From contig NZ_CP015098.1 in assembly GCF_001611795.1 (NCBI RefSeq), positions 5,394,001 to 5,458,000 of the forward strand: a DNA stretch of 64,000 nucleotides, read 5' to 3'. Positions 8,436-15,520 of this stretch are shown in pieces; position 1 is the first letter of the stretch, and each line of letters begins with the position of its first letter. The notes under the pieces are model-generated. The model was not told the origin of the DNA. It saw nothing but the letters and a program-made list of their open reading frames with translations, and ran no database searches. Source of the DNA: Streptomyces qaidamensis. GTDB lineage: Bacteria; Actinomycetota; Actinomycetes; Streptomycetales; Streptomycetaceae. Made by a program: the position numbers and the translations under genes.

Positions 8436-8562
8436 CTCCGCCGGGCGCCCCCAGGGGGTGAGCATGATCACTCCGCCGCGCGGCCGTGGGGTGGCACGCA
8501 CTGGCCTCCACCCACGAGCCCCCCCCCCGCGCATACACGCCGACAGCAGCTCGCCCGCGGGT

Positions 8563-8730
8563 GGGACGGCGGGCTGTGGTCCGCAGGTCGACCAGTGGCT
8601 CGCTGACCCGCAGCTCCCACCAGCCCCACACCAGCAGCACGACGACGGACACCGCGAACAGGCCGAGGGCGGTGCCGCTGCTCCAACCCAAGTCGCCGCC
8701 TTTGGAGAGTGACTTAAGCAATCGAATCAA
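8563..8730 (-). pseudogene. Relic of an EmrB/QacA-type MFS transporter
   Basis: On the minus strand the translation contains SKGGDLGWSSGTALGLFAVS, then a hydrophobic helix VVVLLVWGWWELR, then SEPLVDLRTTARRP. This is the middle of 14-helix drug exporters of the MFS (helix 7 region and the PLVDLR loop). The next residue block is unrelated Arg/Gly-rich sequence, and no transporter sequence was found on the other side. Only about 55 residues of an expected 450-500 survive. It lies between tRNA-Tyr and a small gene, a typical place for remnants of integrated DNA. Confidence 0.7.
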
Positions 8731-8768
8731 GATCGATGTGCACGCGACGACCGCGGCACACTGGGCCC

Positions 8769-8981
8769 ATGTCCTCTCGTCGCAGAGTCTGCCCCGAGTG
8801 CCGTCGCGAGATCGCCGTCGTCGCCGGACGCTACGCGCGCCACGACCCGCCCGGCGCCCGTGAGCACGGCGAACTCACCTCGTGCCCGGGCTCCCGCCGC
8901 CAGGCCCGCCCGGGCCCCGAGCAACCGTCCCTGGACGGCTACACGGTCCCGGACTTCCCCGGCCAACTGCCCCTGTTCTAG
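8769..8981 (+). CDS. Small conserved CxxC protein, function unknown
   Basis: A 70-residue product with one CPEC zinc-knuckle-like motif near its start (MSSRRRVCPECRREIAVVAG) and a hydrophobic tail ending DFPGQLPLF. I recognise it only as a type of small hypothetical protein seen in Streptomyces. The second half of a four-Cys zinc site would need the Cys in TSCPGSRR, so full zinc coordination is uncertain. The ATG at 8769 was chosen over an upstream in-frame alternative at 8736 because the motif block starts there. Confidence 0.65.
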   Translation: MSSRRRVCPECRREIAVVAGRYARHDPPGAREHGELTSCPGSRRQARPGPEQPSLDGYTVPDFPGQLPLF

Positions 8982-9009
8982 GCCCCGACCGCGCGGCCGG
9001 CGGCGAACC

Positions 9010-9666
9010 TCAGTTTCCCGCCACCGACTTCACCGCCACCGAGACCGGCGCGGACCCGCTGATGAGTTCCAGAGTGAGCCCGGCCGTCGCCGAGGTGTCC
9101 ACCAGCTCCGCCAGTACGGCGGCCACGTCGTCGCGCGGGATCGGGCCGCGGCCGGTGCGGGCCTCCAGGCGTACGAGACCGGTTCCGGCGTCGTCGGTGA
9201 GCTGTCCGGGGCGCAGGATCGTCCAGTCCAGGGCGTCCAGCCCGCGCACGTACGCATCCGCCTCGCCCTTGGCGCGCAGGTAGACGTCGAAGATCTCGTC
9301 GCCCTGGTGGCGCGGATCGGCGCCCATGGACGACACGACCACGAAGCGCCGTACGCCCGCCTGCACCGCCGCGTCCGCGAAGAGGACCGCCGCGGCCTTG
9401 TCCACCGTGTCCTTGCGGGTCGCCCCGCTGCCCGGGCCCGCGCCCGCCGCGAAGACCGCCGCGTCGGCGCCCCTCAGCCGCTCCGCGACCTCGTCCACGG
9501 TCGCCGACTCCAGGTCGAGCACGACCGGTTCGGCACCGGCCTGCCGCAGATCGTCCGCCTGCTCGGCCTTCCGGATGATTCCCGCTACCTCGTCCCCGCG
9601 CGCGGCGAGCAGCCGCTCCAGCCGCAACGCGATCTGACCATGACCACCAGCGATGACAATGCGCAT
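9010..9666 (-). CDS. NAD(P)-binding SDR-like protein
   Basis: The 218-residue product is an atypical short-chain dehydrogenase of the NAD(P)H-binding/NmrA-like group. It starts MRIVIAGGHGQIALRLERLL, a Rossmann glycine-rich loop (GGHGQIA). Further landmarks are AAVFAAGAGPGSG, RRFVVVSSMGAD near residue 100, and DWTILRPGQLTDD near 150. The family usually binds NAD(P)H without a known substrate. A second ATG lies two codons upstream. The upstream region on this strand is filled by a degenerate repeat array. Confidence 0.88.
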   Translation of the reverse strand: MRIVIAGGHGQIALRLERLLAARGDEVAGIIRKAEQADDLRQAGAEPVVLDLESATVDEVAERLRGADAAVFAAGAGPGSGATRKDTVDKAAAVLFADAAVQAGVRRFVVVSSMGADPRHQGDEIFDVYLRAKGEADAYVRGLDALDWTILRPGQLTDDAGTGLVRLEARTGRGPIPRDDVAAVLAELVDTSATAGLTLELISGSAPVSVAVKSVAGN

Positions 9667-9736
9667 GCATTCGACCGTACGCCTCGACAGCACCGTCCGC
9701 CGCACGGCCTGGGCCACACCGGCCGGGCCCGGCGGC

Positions 9737-9875
9737 CCCCTGCCGCAGTCCCTCCGGACCCCCTGCCGCACGCACTCCCTGCCGCAGTTCCTTCGGACCC
9801 CCTGCCGCAGTCCCTCCGGCACTCTTGCCGCAGTCCCTCCGGCACCCCCACTGGCAACCCGCAGTCCCTACGGCA
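9737..9875. repeat. Degenerate tandem repeat array (CCGCAGTCCCTCCGG core)
   Basis: The core CTGCCGCAGTCCCTCCGG recurs in about five diverged copies, with units of roughly 20-40 bp between 9737 and 9875. The array sits between the start of the SDR-like gene and the stop codon of the amidohydrolase, whose TAG (9868-9870) lies inside the last copy. The C-terminal residues of the amidohydrolase may therefore have been altered by repeat growth. Confidence 0.8.
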
Positions 9876-11127
9876 CCTCCCCCCGCCCCTGCCGCGGCAG
9901 CCCCAGCTCCACCGAGGCCGTCGAACTGCAGTACTCCCGCACCGCGCTGGTCCGCGCCACCACGCGCCCCTGGTGCACGACGATCCGGCTGTACGCCAGG
10001 GACAGCACCCCTGCGAGCCGGTCCCCGCGCACCGCGAGCAACTCGGCCGGGAAACCGGCCTCCACCCGCACCTCGGGCAGCCCCAGCACCGCCCGCGCCG
10101 ACGAACTCACCGCGTCGTACGCCTCCTCGGGCGCCAGCCCGTAACGCGAGGCCAGCAGGAAGGCCGCCTCCAGTGGGTCGCCGCGCCCCACCGGGTTGGA
10201 CACGTCCCGCAGCGCCCCGCTCCCGGCGGCCACCCGCACCCCGGCCGCGCGCAACAGCCGGACGGGGGCCGCCCCGCGCCGGTCCACACCGCCGCAGCCG
10301 CCCTGGGGCAGGCACACCACCGCCACCCCGGCCGACGCGAGTTGGTCGGCCGTCCGCGAGGCCACCTCGGAGGGCAGCCGGCCGAGATCGCCGCAGGGGC
10401 TGAGGGACACCCCGGGGCGCAGCCCGCCCGCCATGGCCGCGAGCCGGGCCAGCCGGGCCGGGTCCCCGGCGTCCGTGTGCAGGTCGACGGGGCAGCCGTG
10501 CTCGGAGGCCATCTCCAGGACCGCCTCCACGTACCCGGTCGGGTCGGGGTCGAGGTCCGGCCGGCCGCCCACCACCGAGGCGCCCATCTTCACCGCGTCC
10601 CGCAGCATCGCGAGCCCGTCCGCGCCGGCCACCCCGGTCAGCACCCGGGGCATCGCCACGGTCGTCAGCTCCGCCAGCCCGCGCAGGGCGCGCCGCGCCT
10701 GCAGCACGGCCGCCAGCGCGCCGAGGCCCTGAACGTCCCCCACGCGCACGTGCGCCCGCAGCGCCGTCGCCCCGTGCCCGAGCTGGAGCAGTGCGGCCTC
10801 CGTCGCCCGGCGCTGCACGTCCTGCGGCTCGTAGGAGACCGGTCCCGCGGCGTCCGCAGACAGGGCCGTGTCGGCGTGGGCGTGCGGCTCGGCGGGCGCC
10901 GGCAGCAGCAGATAGCCACTGAGGTCCACGCGTGCCCCGCACGCGCGAGCGCCGCCCGCCCCCAGGCTGCCGGCCGTGCCGACCGCCTCGATGCGCCCGC
11001 CGCCCAGCCGTACGTCCACGGTCCGGCCGTCGGTGAGCCGCGCTCCGCACAGCAGCAGCGACGACGGGTCGGTCGGACCCGGCGAGGACGACGGGGGCGG
11101 GGGTGGCTGCGGCCGGCTGTCGGGCAT
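9868..11127 (-). CDS. Cytosine-deaminase-like amidohydrolase with altered active site
   Basis: The 419-residue product has the fold order of CodA-type amidohydrolases: an N-terminal beta-sandwich segment, the metal motif PHAHADT (His82, His84), DLHTDA (His217), then the region AAGSGALRDVSNPVGRGDP, and a C-terminal strand with PAELLAVRG. In E. coli CodA the corresponding motifs are PHIHLDT, DVHCDE, SHT and GHDD. Here the catalytic Glu is Ala220, the SHT His is replaced (LSPCG, 242-246), and the metal-binding Asp is Gly304. Deaminase activity by the usual mechanism is therefore doubtful. It may bind a ligand, or be another enzyme. The Pro/Ser-rich first 20 residues are probably unstructured. 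Confidence 0.8.
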   Translation of the reverse strand: MPDSRPQPPPPPSSSPGPTDPSSLLLCGARLTDGRTVDVRLGGGRIEAVGTAGSLGAGGARACGARVDLSGYLLLPAPAEPHAHADTALSADAAGPVSYEPQDVQRRATEAALLQLGHGATALRAHVRVGDVQGLGALAAVLQARRALRGLAELTTVAMPRVLTGVAGADGLAMLRDAVKMGASVVGGRPDLDPDPTGYVEAVLEMASEHGCPVDLHTDAGDPARLARLAAMAGGLRPGVSLSPCGDLGRLPSEVASRTADQLASAGVAVVCLPQGGCGGVDRRGAAPVRLLRAAGVRVAAGSGALRDVSNPVGRGDPLEAAFLLASRYGLAPEEAYDAVSSSARAVLGLPEVRVEAGFPAELLAVRGDRLAGVLSLAYSRIVVHQGRVVARTSAVREYCSSTASVELGLPRQGRGEVP

Positions 11128-11322
11128 CGCACTCCAGGGGCTCGGGCTGGCACGGGAGGACGCATGATCACGCAGAGTGAGACGAGCCTAGGACGGCACC
11201 CCGCCCGCGGCGGGGAGGAGCGCAATAGTCGTACCGGCGTGGTCCGCTCACGGAACGGGAGGGGTCCACGAGGCCGCCGGGAGGACGCTCCGGGCGCCAG
11301 GAGCGGAGGCCTCGAAACGGAT

Positions 11323-11352
11323 TTGGGTGAACGGCGGCGGAGCGTGTAATGT
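11323..11352 (+). promoter_or_regulatory. Promoter-like pair before tRNA-Thr
   Basis: TTGGGT (11323-11328) and TAATGT (11347-11352) are separated by 18 bp, with the tRNA starting 11 bases later. This fits a housekeeping sigma factor promoter for the tRNA-Thr/tRNA-Met/rpmG unit. Confidence 0.55.
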
Positions 11353-11363
11353 CTTCATCGCTC

Positions 11364-11436
11364 GCCCCAATAGCTCAGTCGGCAGAGCGTCTCCATGGTA
11401 AGGAGAAGGTCAACGGTTCGATTCCGTTTTGGGGCT
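11364..11436 (+). tRNA. tRNA-Thr (GGT)
   Basis: The acceptor stem GCCCCAA pairs with TTGGGGC. The anticodon stem TCTCC/GGAGA closes the loop ATGGTAA, giving anticodon GGT. The T arm contains TTCGATT. The length is 73 nt and CCA is not encoded. Confidence 0.97.
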
Positions 11437-11483
11437 CTGGTGTGACTGGCTCCCGTCGCAAGACGGGGTCCGGATCACATCAA

Positions 11484-11556
11484 AGCGGTGTAGCTCAGTC
11501 GGTAGAGCAAGCGGCTCATAATCGCTGTGTCACCGGTTCAAGTCCGGTCACCGCTA
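11484..11556 (+). tRNA. tRNA-Met (CAT), elongator type
   Basis: The acceptor stem AGCGGTG pairs fully with CACCGCT. The anticodon loop is CTCATAA, giving CAT. The paired first base (A1-U72) and lack of three GC pairs below the anticodon argue against the initiator form. A tRNA-Ile2 with modified C34 cannot be excluded from sequence alone, but the thr-met-rpmG order supports elongator Met. Confidence 0.9.
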
Positions 11557-11561
11557 CTCTA

Positions 11562-11599
11562 AGTAGCCGATTGCGGGGTCGGTCCTTCGATCGGCTACT
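11562..11599 (+). terminator. Hairpin between tRNA-Met and rpmG
   Basis: AGTAGCCGAT (11562-11571) pairs with ATCGGCTACT (11590-11599) and is followed by CTTCTTG. The T run is interrupted, so it may be an attenuator or a processing site rather than a full stop. Confidence 0.5.
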
Positions 11600-11644
11600 C
11601 TTCTTGCGTTAAACAGTCCATCCGTTCGTCTTAGGAGCACTCAC

Positions 11645-11809
11645 GTGGCTGCCACCGACGTCCGCCCGAAGATCACGCTGGCCTGCGTGGAGTGCAAGGA
11701 GCGGAACTACATCACCAAGAAGAACCGGCGTAACAACCCGGATCGCCTTGAGATGAAGAAGCACTGCCCGCGTTGCAATGCGCACACCGCGCACCGCGAA
11801 ACGCGATAA
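11645..11809 (+). CDS. rpmG: 50S ribosomal protein L33, zinc-binding form
   Basis: A 54-residue protein of the large ribosomal subunit starting with GTG (VAATDVRPKITLACVECKER). Two CxxC pairs, CVEC and CPRC, form the zinc ribbon of the C+ form of L33. KKNRRNNPDRLEMKKHCPRC is the family core. GGAG lies eight bases before the start. It directly follows tRNA-Thr and tRNA-Met and precedes the dehydratase pair, the order also found in mycobacteria. Confidence 0.97.
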   Translation: MAATDVRPKITLACVECKERNYITKKNRRNNPDRLEMKKHCPRCNAHTAHRETR

Positions 11810-11910
11810 AAACAGGCTCGTACACGAGGCCGTTCCCGAGTGATCGGGGGCGGCCTCGCGTCGTTGAGGGACCCGTACCGGTCAGTAGAGCTACCAGGAG
11901 GTGCCGAGCC

Positions 11911-12363
11911 ATGGCGCTCGACCAGTCCTTCGTGGGGCGGACGTACCCGCCCACCGCGCCTTACGAGGTGGGCCGGGAGAAGATCCGTGAGTTCGCCGAG
12001 GCGGTCGGCGACGCCAACCCGGCGTACACGGACACGGAGGCCGCCAAGGCACTCGGGCACCCCGACGTGATCGCCCCGCCGACCTTCGTCTTCGCGATCA
12101 CCTTCAAGGCCGCCGGTCAGGTGGTCCAGGACCCGCAGCTCGGTCTGGACTACAGCCGTGTGGTGCACGGCGACCAGAAGTTCGCCTACCGCCGTCCGGT
12201 CCGGGCCGGCGACCGGCTCACGGTCACCTCGACCATCGAGGCCGTCAAGTCCCTCGCGGGCAACGACATCGTGGACATCCGCGGTGAGGTGCACGACGAG
12301 GCCGGCGAGCACGTCGTGACCGCCTGGACCAAGCTCGTGGCCCGCGCGGCCGAGGAGGCGTGA
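11911..12363 (+). CDS. MaoC/HadA-like dehydratase subunit
   Basis: The 150-residue product has the hot-dog fold of the N-terminal MaoC dehydratase family, related to mycobacterial HadA/HadC. Landmarks are MALDQSFVGRTYPPTAPYEV at the start, REKIREFAEAVGDANPAYTD, VIAPPTFVFAITF and DYSRVVHGDQKFAYRRPVRAGD. HadA-type chains usually lack the catalytic dyad and pair with HadB, which is encoded next with a four-base overlap. The probable role is the dehydration step on 3-hydroxyacyl-ACP or CoA. AGGAGG lies about ten bases before the ATG. Confidence 0.9.
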   Translation: MALDQSFVGRTYPPTAPYEVGREKIREFAEAVGDANPAYTDTEAAKALGHPDVIAPPTFVFAITFKAAGQVVQDPQLGLDYSRVVHGDQKFAYRRPVRAGDRLTVTSTIEAVKSLAGNDIVDIRGEVHDEAGEHVVTAWTKLVARAAEEA

Positions 12364-12800
12364 GCGACACCATGACCGCGAAGATCTCCTACTCCGACGT
12401 CGAGGTCGGCACCGAACTGCCCGCCCAGACCTTTCCCGTGACCCGCGCGACCCTCGTCCGCTACGCGGGCGCCTCCGGCGACTTCAACCCGATCCACTGG
12501 AACGAGAAGTTCGCCAAGGAGGTCGGCCTGCCGGACGTCATCGCGCACGGCATGTTCACCATGGCCGAGGCGATCCGGGTGGTCACCGACTGGACCGGCG
12601 ACCCGGGCGCGGTCGTCGAGTACGGCGTCCGCTTCACCAAGCCGGTCGTCGTCCCGAACGACGACCAGGGCGCCGTGATCGAGGTCGCAGGCAAGGTCGC
12701 CGCCAAGCTCGACGACAACACGGTCCGCGTGGACCTGACCGCGACCAGCGCCGGGCAGAAGGTGCTGGGCATGTCCCGGGCGGTTGTGCGACTGGCCTGA
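12360..12800 (+). CDS. MaoC/HadB-like dehydratase, catalytic subunit
   Basis: The hydratase-2 motif YAGASGDFNPIHWNEKFA with VGLPDVIAHGMFTMA (residues about 40-75) carries the Asp/His dyad of R-specific enoyl hydratases and HadB. The product is 146 residues if the GTG at 12360, which overlaps the preceding stop, is used. An ATG four codons later is an alternative. It likely forms a heterodimer with the preceding subunit. A GC-rich hairpin follows. Confidence 0.92.
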   Translation: MSDTMTAKISYSDVEVGTELPAQTFPVTRATLVRYAGASGDFNPIHWNEKFAKEVGLPDVIAHGMFTMAEAIRVVTDWTGDPGAVVEYGVRFTKPVVVPNDDQGAVIEVAGKVAAKLDDNTVRVDLTATSAGQKVLGMSRAVVRLA

Positions 12801-12817
12801 GGCGGCCGCGACACGAG

Positions 12818-12852
12818 GTAAGGGGCGCTCTCCATTGCGGGGCGCCCCTTAC
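12818..12852 (+). terminator. Hairpin after the dehydratase pair
   Basis: GTAAGGGGCGC (12818-12828) pairs perfectly with GCGCCCCTTAC (12842-12852) across a 13-nt loop. There is no T run. A T-less terminator is common in Streptomyces but termination is inferred. Confidence 0.55.
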
Positions 12853-12883
12853 GCATAGCGTCTGCAAGCCATCGCTTGACATG

Positions 12884-12903
12884 GTTAGTGATTGAGCACT
12901 AAC
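12884..12903 (+). promoter_or_regulatory. Candidate TetR operator 1
   Basis: GTTAGTGATTGAGCACTAAC is an inverted repeat (GTTAGTG/CACTAAC) lying nine bases before the tetR start. The same half-sites TTAGT-N8-ACTAA recur before the downstream exporter, which makes an operator likely. Confidence 0.75.
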
Positions 12904-12912
12904 TTCGAATGC

Positions 12913-13482
12913 ATGGCCAGGATGAGTGCAGAAGAGCGGCGCGAGAGCGTCATCCGGGCGGCTACGACCGAGTTCGCCCGAGGTGGGTACCACGGCACCT
13001 CGACCGAGGCGATCGCCCGCCGGGTCGGCGTCTCGCAGCCGTACCTCTTCCGGCTCTTCCCGGGGAAGAGGGCGATCTTCCTGGCGGCGGCGGAGCGGTG
13101 CGTGGAGGACACCATCCGCACCTTCGCGGAGGCCTCTGAGGGGCTTGAAGGTGAAGAGGCCCTGCATGCGATGGGGAACGCGTACACCAAGGTCATCGAG
13201 GAGCGCCCCGAGCGGCTCATGATGCAGATGCAGATGTACGTCGCCGTGAGGGCCGCCGATGAGGAGGGCGACCACGAGTTCGGCGAGTCCGTGCGCGCCG
13301 GGTGGATGCGTCTGTGGGACACCGTCCACCTCCCGCTGGGCGCCGACGCCGCTGAGACGACGATGTTCATGGCGTACGGAATGCTCATCAACTGCCTGAC
13401 GGCCATGCAGTTCCCGCCCGAGCACCGCGTCTGGGAGGGCATGTACCCCTCGGCGCGCCGCAAGGCCGGGTCGGAGGACTGA
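12913..13482 (+). CDS. TetR-family transcriptional regulator
   Basis: The 189-residue product (from MARMSAEERRESVIRAATTE) has the TetR helix-turn-helix at about residues 10-55: FARGGYHGTSTEAIARRVGV followed by SQPYLFRLFPGKRAIF. The rest is an all-helical ligand domain. A TTG seven codons upstream keeps the frame open but lies within the operator. The regulator precedes an MFS exporter in the same direction, and the same palindrome stands before both genes. It is probably an autorepressor that also controls the exporter in response to a toxic compound. Confidence 0.92.
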   Translation: MARMSAEERRESVIRAATTEFARGGYHGTSTEAIARRVGVSQPYLFRLFPGKRAIFLAAAERCVEDTIRTFAEASEGLEGEEALHAMGNAYTKVIEERPERLMMQMQMYVAVRAADEEGDHEFGESVRAGWMRLWDTVHLPLGADAAETTMFMAYGMLINCLTAMQFPPEHRVWEGMYPSARRKAGSED

Positions 13483-13524
13483 CAGGGAAGGGTGAGGATG
13501 CCGCGCATTCTCATGACCGCGAAA

Positions 13525-13544
13525 GTTAGTAATCAATAACTAAT
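13525..13544 (+). promoter_or_regulatory. Candidate TetR operator 2
   Basis: GTTAGTAATCAATAACTAAT shares the TTAGT-N8-ACTAA arrangement of the site before the tetR gene. It lies 30 bases before the MFS exporter start. Confidence 0.7.
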
Positions 13545-13574
13545 CGATCACGGTACACACTCCATGGGGGAGCG

Positions 13575-15011
13575 ATGTCACAGCAGACCGCACGTCGCGG
13601 GGGAGCCGCCTGGGCCCTCGTCATCACCAGCGTCGCCGGATTCATGGCGGCCCTGGACAACCTCGTCGTCACCACCGCCCTGCCCTCCATCCGAGAGGAC
13701 CTCGGCGGGGGGCTGCACGACCTGGAATGGACGGTGAGTGCCTACACGCTCACCTTCGCCGTCCTGCTGATGTTCGGCGCGGCCCTCGGTGACCGTTTCG
13801 GCCGCCGCCGGCTGTTCATCGCCGGGCTCACCGTCTTCACCGGAGCCTCCGCCGCCGCGGCCATGGCGCCCGGCATCGACTCCCTCATCGCCGCCCGCGC
13901 GGTCCAGGGCGCCGGCGCCGCGGTGATGATGCCGCTGACGCTGACCCTGCTGACCGCCGCCGTGCCCGTCGCCAAGCGGGGGATGGCGTACGGCATCTGG
14001 GGCGCCGTCAACGGGCTCGCCGTCGCCTCCGGACCGCTCGTCGGCGGCACCCTCACCGAGCACATCTCCTGGCAGTGGATCTTCTGGCTGAACGTCCCGC
14101 TGGGGCTGGCCCTGCTGCCGCTCGCCCGCCTCCGCCTCGCCGAGTCCCACGGCACCGGAGCGCCGCTCGACGTCCCCGGCACCCTGCTCGCCAGCGGCGG
14201 CCTGTTCGGCGTCGTCTACGGACTGGTGCGCGGCCCCGCCGACGGCTGGACCTCCTCCCTCGTCCTGACCGGACTGTTCGCGGGCGGAGCGCTGCTCGTC
14301 GGCTTCATCCTCTACAGCACACGCGCCAAGAACCCCATGCTGCCGATGCGGCTGTTCCGCTCCCGGGCGTTCTCCGGCATCAACGCGGCGAGCCTGCTGA
14401 TGTTCCTCGGCATGTTCGGCTCGATCTTCCTGCTCAGCCAGTACATGCAGGGCGTCCTCGGCTACTCGCCCACCGAGGCGGGCCTGAGGATGCTGCCCTG
14501 GACCGGCATGCCGATGCTGGTCGCCCCGATCGCCGGCATCCTGGCCGACCGCATCGGCGGCCGCCCGGTCGTCGCCGCGGGCCTCTTCCTGCAGGCGCTG
14601 GGCCTCGGCTACATGGCGGTGGTGGCCACGACCGACGCCTCCTACGTGTCCCAGCTGCCCGCCCTGATCGTCAGCGGTGTCGGCATGGCGCTGTTCTTCG
14701 CCCCCGCCTCGCACCTGGTCATGTCCAGCGTGCGGCCGTCGGAGCAGGGCATCGCCTCCGGTGCCAACAACGCCCTGCGCGAGGTGGGCGGTGCGCTCGG
14801 CATCGCCGTCATGGGGTCGATCTTCGCGGCCCAGGGCGGCTACGAGACCGGCCAGACCTTCGTCGACGGTATGCGGCCGGCCCTGGTGACGGGCTCCGCG
14901 GTGGTCGCCGTCGCGGGCATCGCCGCCCTGCTCATACCGACCCGGCGGCGCACGGAACGGCAGGCGCAGTCGGCCGAACCGGCACCGGTACTGGAGACGG
15001 CCGCCCACTGA
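13575..15011 (+). CDS. MFS drug exporter of the DHA2 (14-helix) type
   Basis: The 478-residue product is a drug:proton antiporter of the EmrB/QacA group. Helix 1 ends in AALDNLVVTTALPSIREDLGG, the conserved D-x-T-V-x-ALP motif. Motif A appears as GAALGDRFGRRRLF and motif C as ASGPLVGGTLTEHISWQWIFWLNVP. The second half carries QYMQGVLGYSPTEAGLRMLP. The ATG at 13575 follows GGGGGAG. With a TetR regulator and matching operator upstream, it is likely an inducible efflux pump. The substrate is unknown. Confidence 0.95.
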   Translation: MSQQTARRGGAAWALVITSVAGFMAALDNLVVTTALPSIREDLGGGLHDLEWTVSAYTLTFAVLLMFGAALGDRFGRRRLFIAGLTVFTGASAAAAMAPGIDSLIAARAVQGAGAAVMMPLTLTLLTAAVPVAKRGMAYGIWGAVNGLAVASGPLVGGTLTEHISWQWIFWLNVPLGLALLPLARLRLAESHGTGAPLDVPGTLLASGGLFGVVYGLVRGPADGWTSSLVLTGLFAGGALLVGFILYSTRAKNPMLPMRLFRSRAFSGINAASLLMFLGMFGSIFLLSQYMQGVLGYSPTEAGLRMLPWTGMPMLVAPIAGILADRIGGRPVVAAGLFLQALGLGYMAVVATTDASYVSQLPALIVSGVGMALFFAPASHLVMSSVRPSEQGIASGANNALREVGGALGIAVMGSIFAAQGGYETGQTFVDGMRPALVTGSAVVAVAGIAALLIPTRRRTERQAQSAEPAPVLETAAH

Positions 15012-15042
15012 CCCCGAAGGACCCGAACAAGGAGAAGCGGCC

Positions 15043-15423
15043 ATGCCCACTCTTCCCTGGACCGTCCCGAACCCCCCGCCCCGCGACACCGAGGTGTACG
15101 TCTTCGCCTCCCGCTTCGAGACCCGCACGCTGTGGGGAGCCCTGAGGTTCCTCGCCGGAACGCCCGCCGTCTGGCGGCAGGTCCGCCGGAGCCCCGGCGC
15201 CTACGGAGCCACCCTGAAGGCGAAGCCCTTCAAACGGACCTTCTGGACCTTGTCGGCCTGGGAGTCCAAGGACGCGCTGCACGCCTTCGTCCGCGCGGGG
15301 GCCCACGGTCCCTCCTCCCGGGGCCTCGCCCCGCAGATGAAGGACTCGGCCTTCACCACCTGGCAGGTGAGCAGCGACGACCTCCCGCTCTCCTGGTCCG
15401 AGGCGCTCCGCCGCCTGCCCTGA
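15043..15423 (+). CDS. DUF3291-like dimeric alpha/beta barrel protein
   Basis: The 126-residue product resembles DUF3291 and related antibiotic-monooxygenase-fold proteins. VYVFASRFETRTLWGALRFL is the first strand and helix, and FKRTFWTLSAWESKDALHAF with VRAGAH is the typical core with Trp and His. GGAGAAGC lies close to the ATG, 31 bases after the MFS stop, so it is probably cotranscribed with the exporter. It may act on the same compound. This is inference. Confidence 0.75.
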   Translation: MPTLPWTVPNPPPRDTEVYVFASRFETRTLWGALRFLAGTPAVWRQVRRSPGAYGATLKAKPFKRTFWTLSAWESKDALHAFVRAGAHGPSSRGLAPQMKDSAFTTWQVSSDDLPLSWSEALRRLP

Positions 15424-15439
15424 GAGCCACCACGCGCGC

Positions 15440-15474
15440 GTGCGGCCCCCTTTCCCCGCGAAAGGGGGCCGCAC
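15440..15474. terminator. Long perfect hairpin before murB
   Basis: A 15-bp perfect stem (15440-15454 with 15460-15474) closes the loop CCCGC, with left arm GTGCGGCCCCCTTTC. There is no T run. It probably ends the tetR-MFS-DUF3291 unit. Confidence 0.65.
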
Positions 15475-15520
15475 CCACACGTGCCCGGCGCTCTCAGTGC
15501 CGTCTCGTACTCTTGAGCCC

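Noticed and set aside
8152..8712. 186-codon frame running across tRNA-Tyr and the terminator
   Set aside because: It reads through a tRNA gene and a perfect terminator hairpin and has no protein-like composition.
12892..12912. Upstream TTG start of the first tetR gene
   Set aside because: It lies inside the palindromic operator and has no ribosome site; the ATG at 12913 fits the family.
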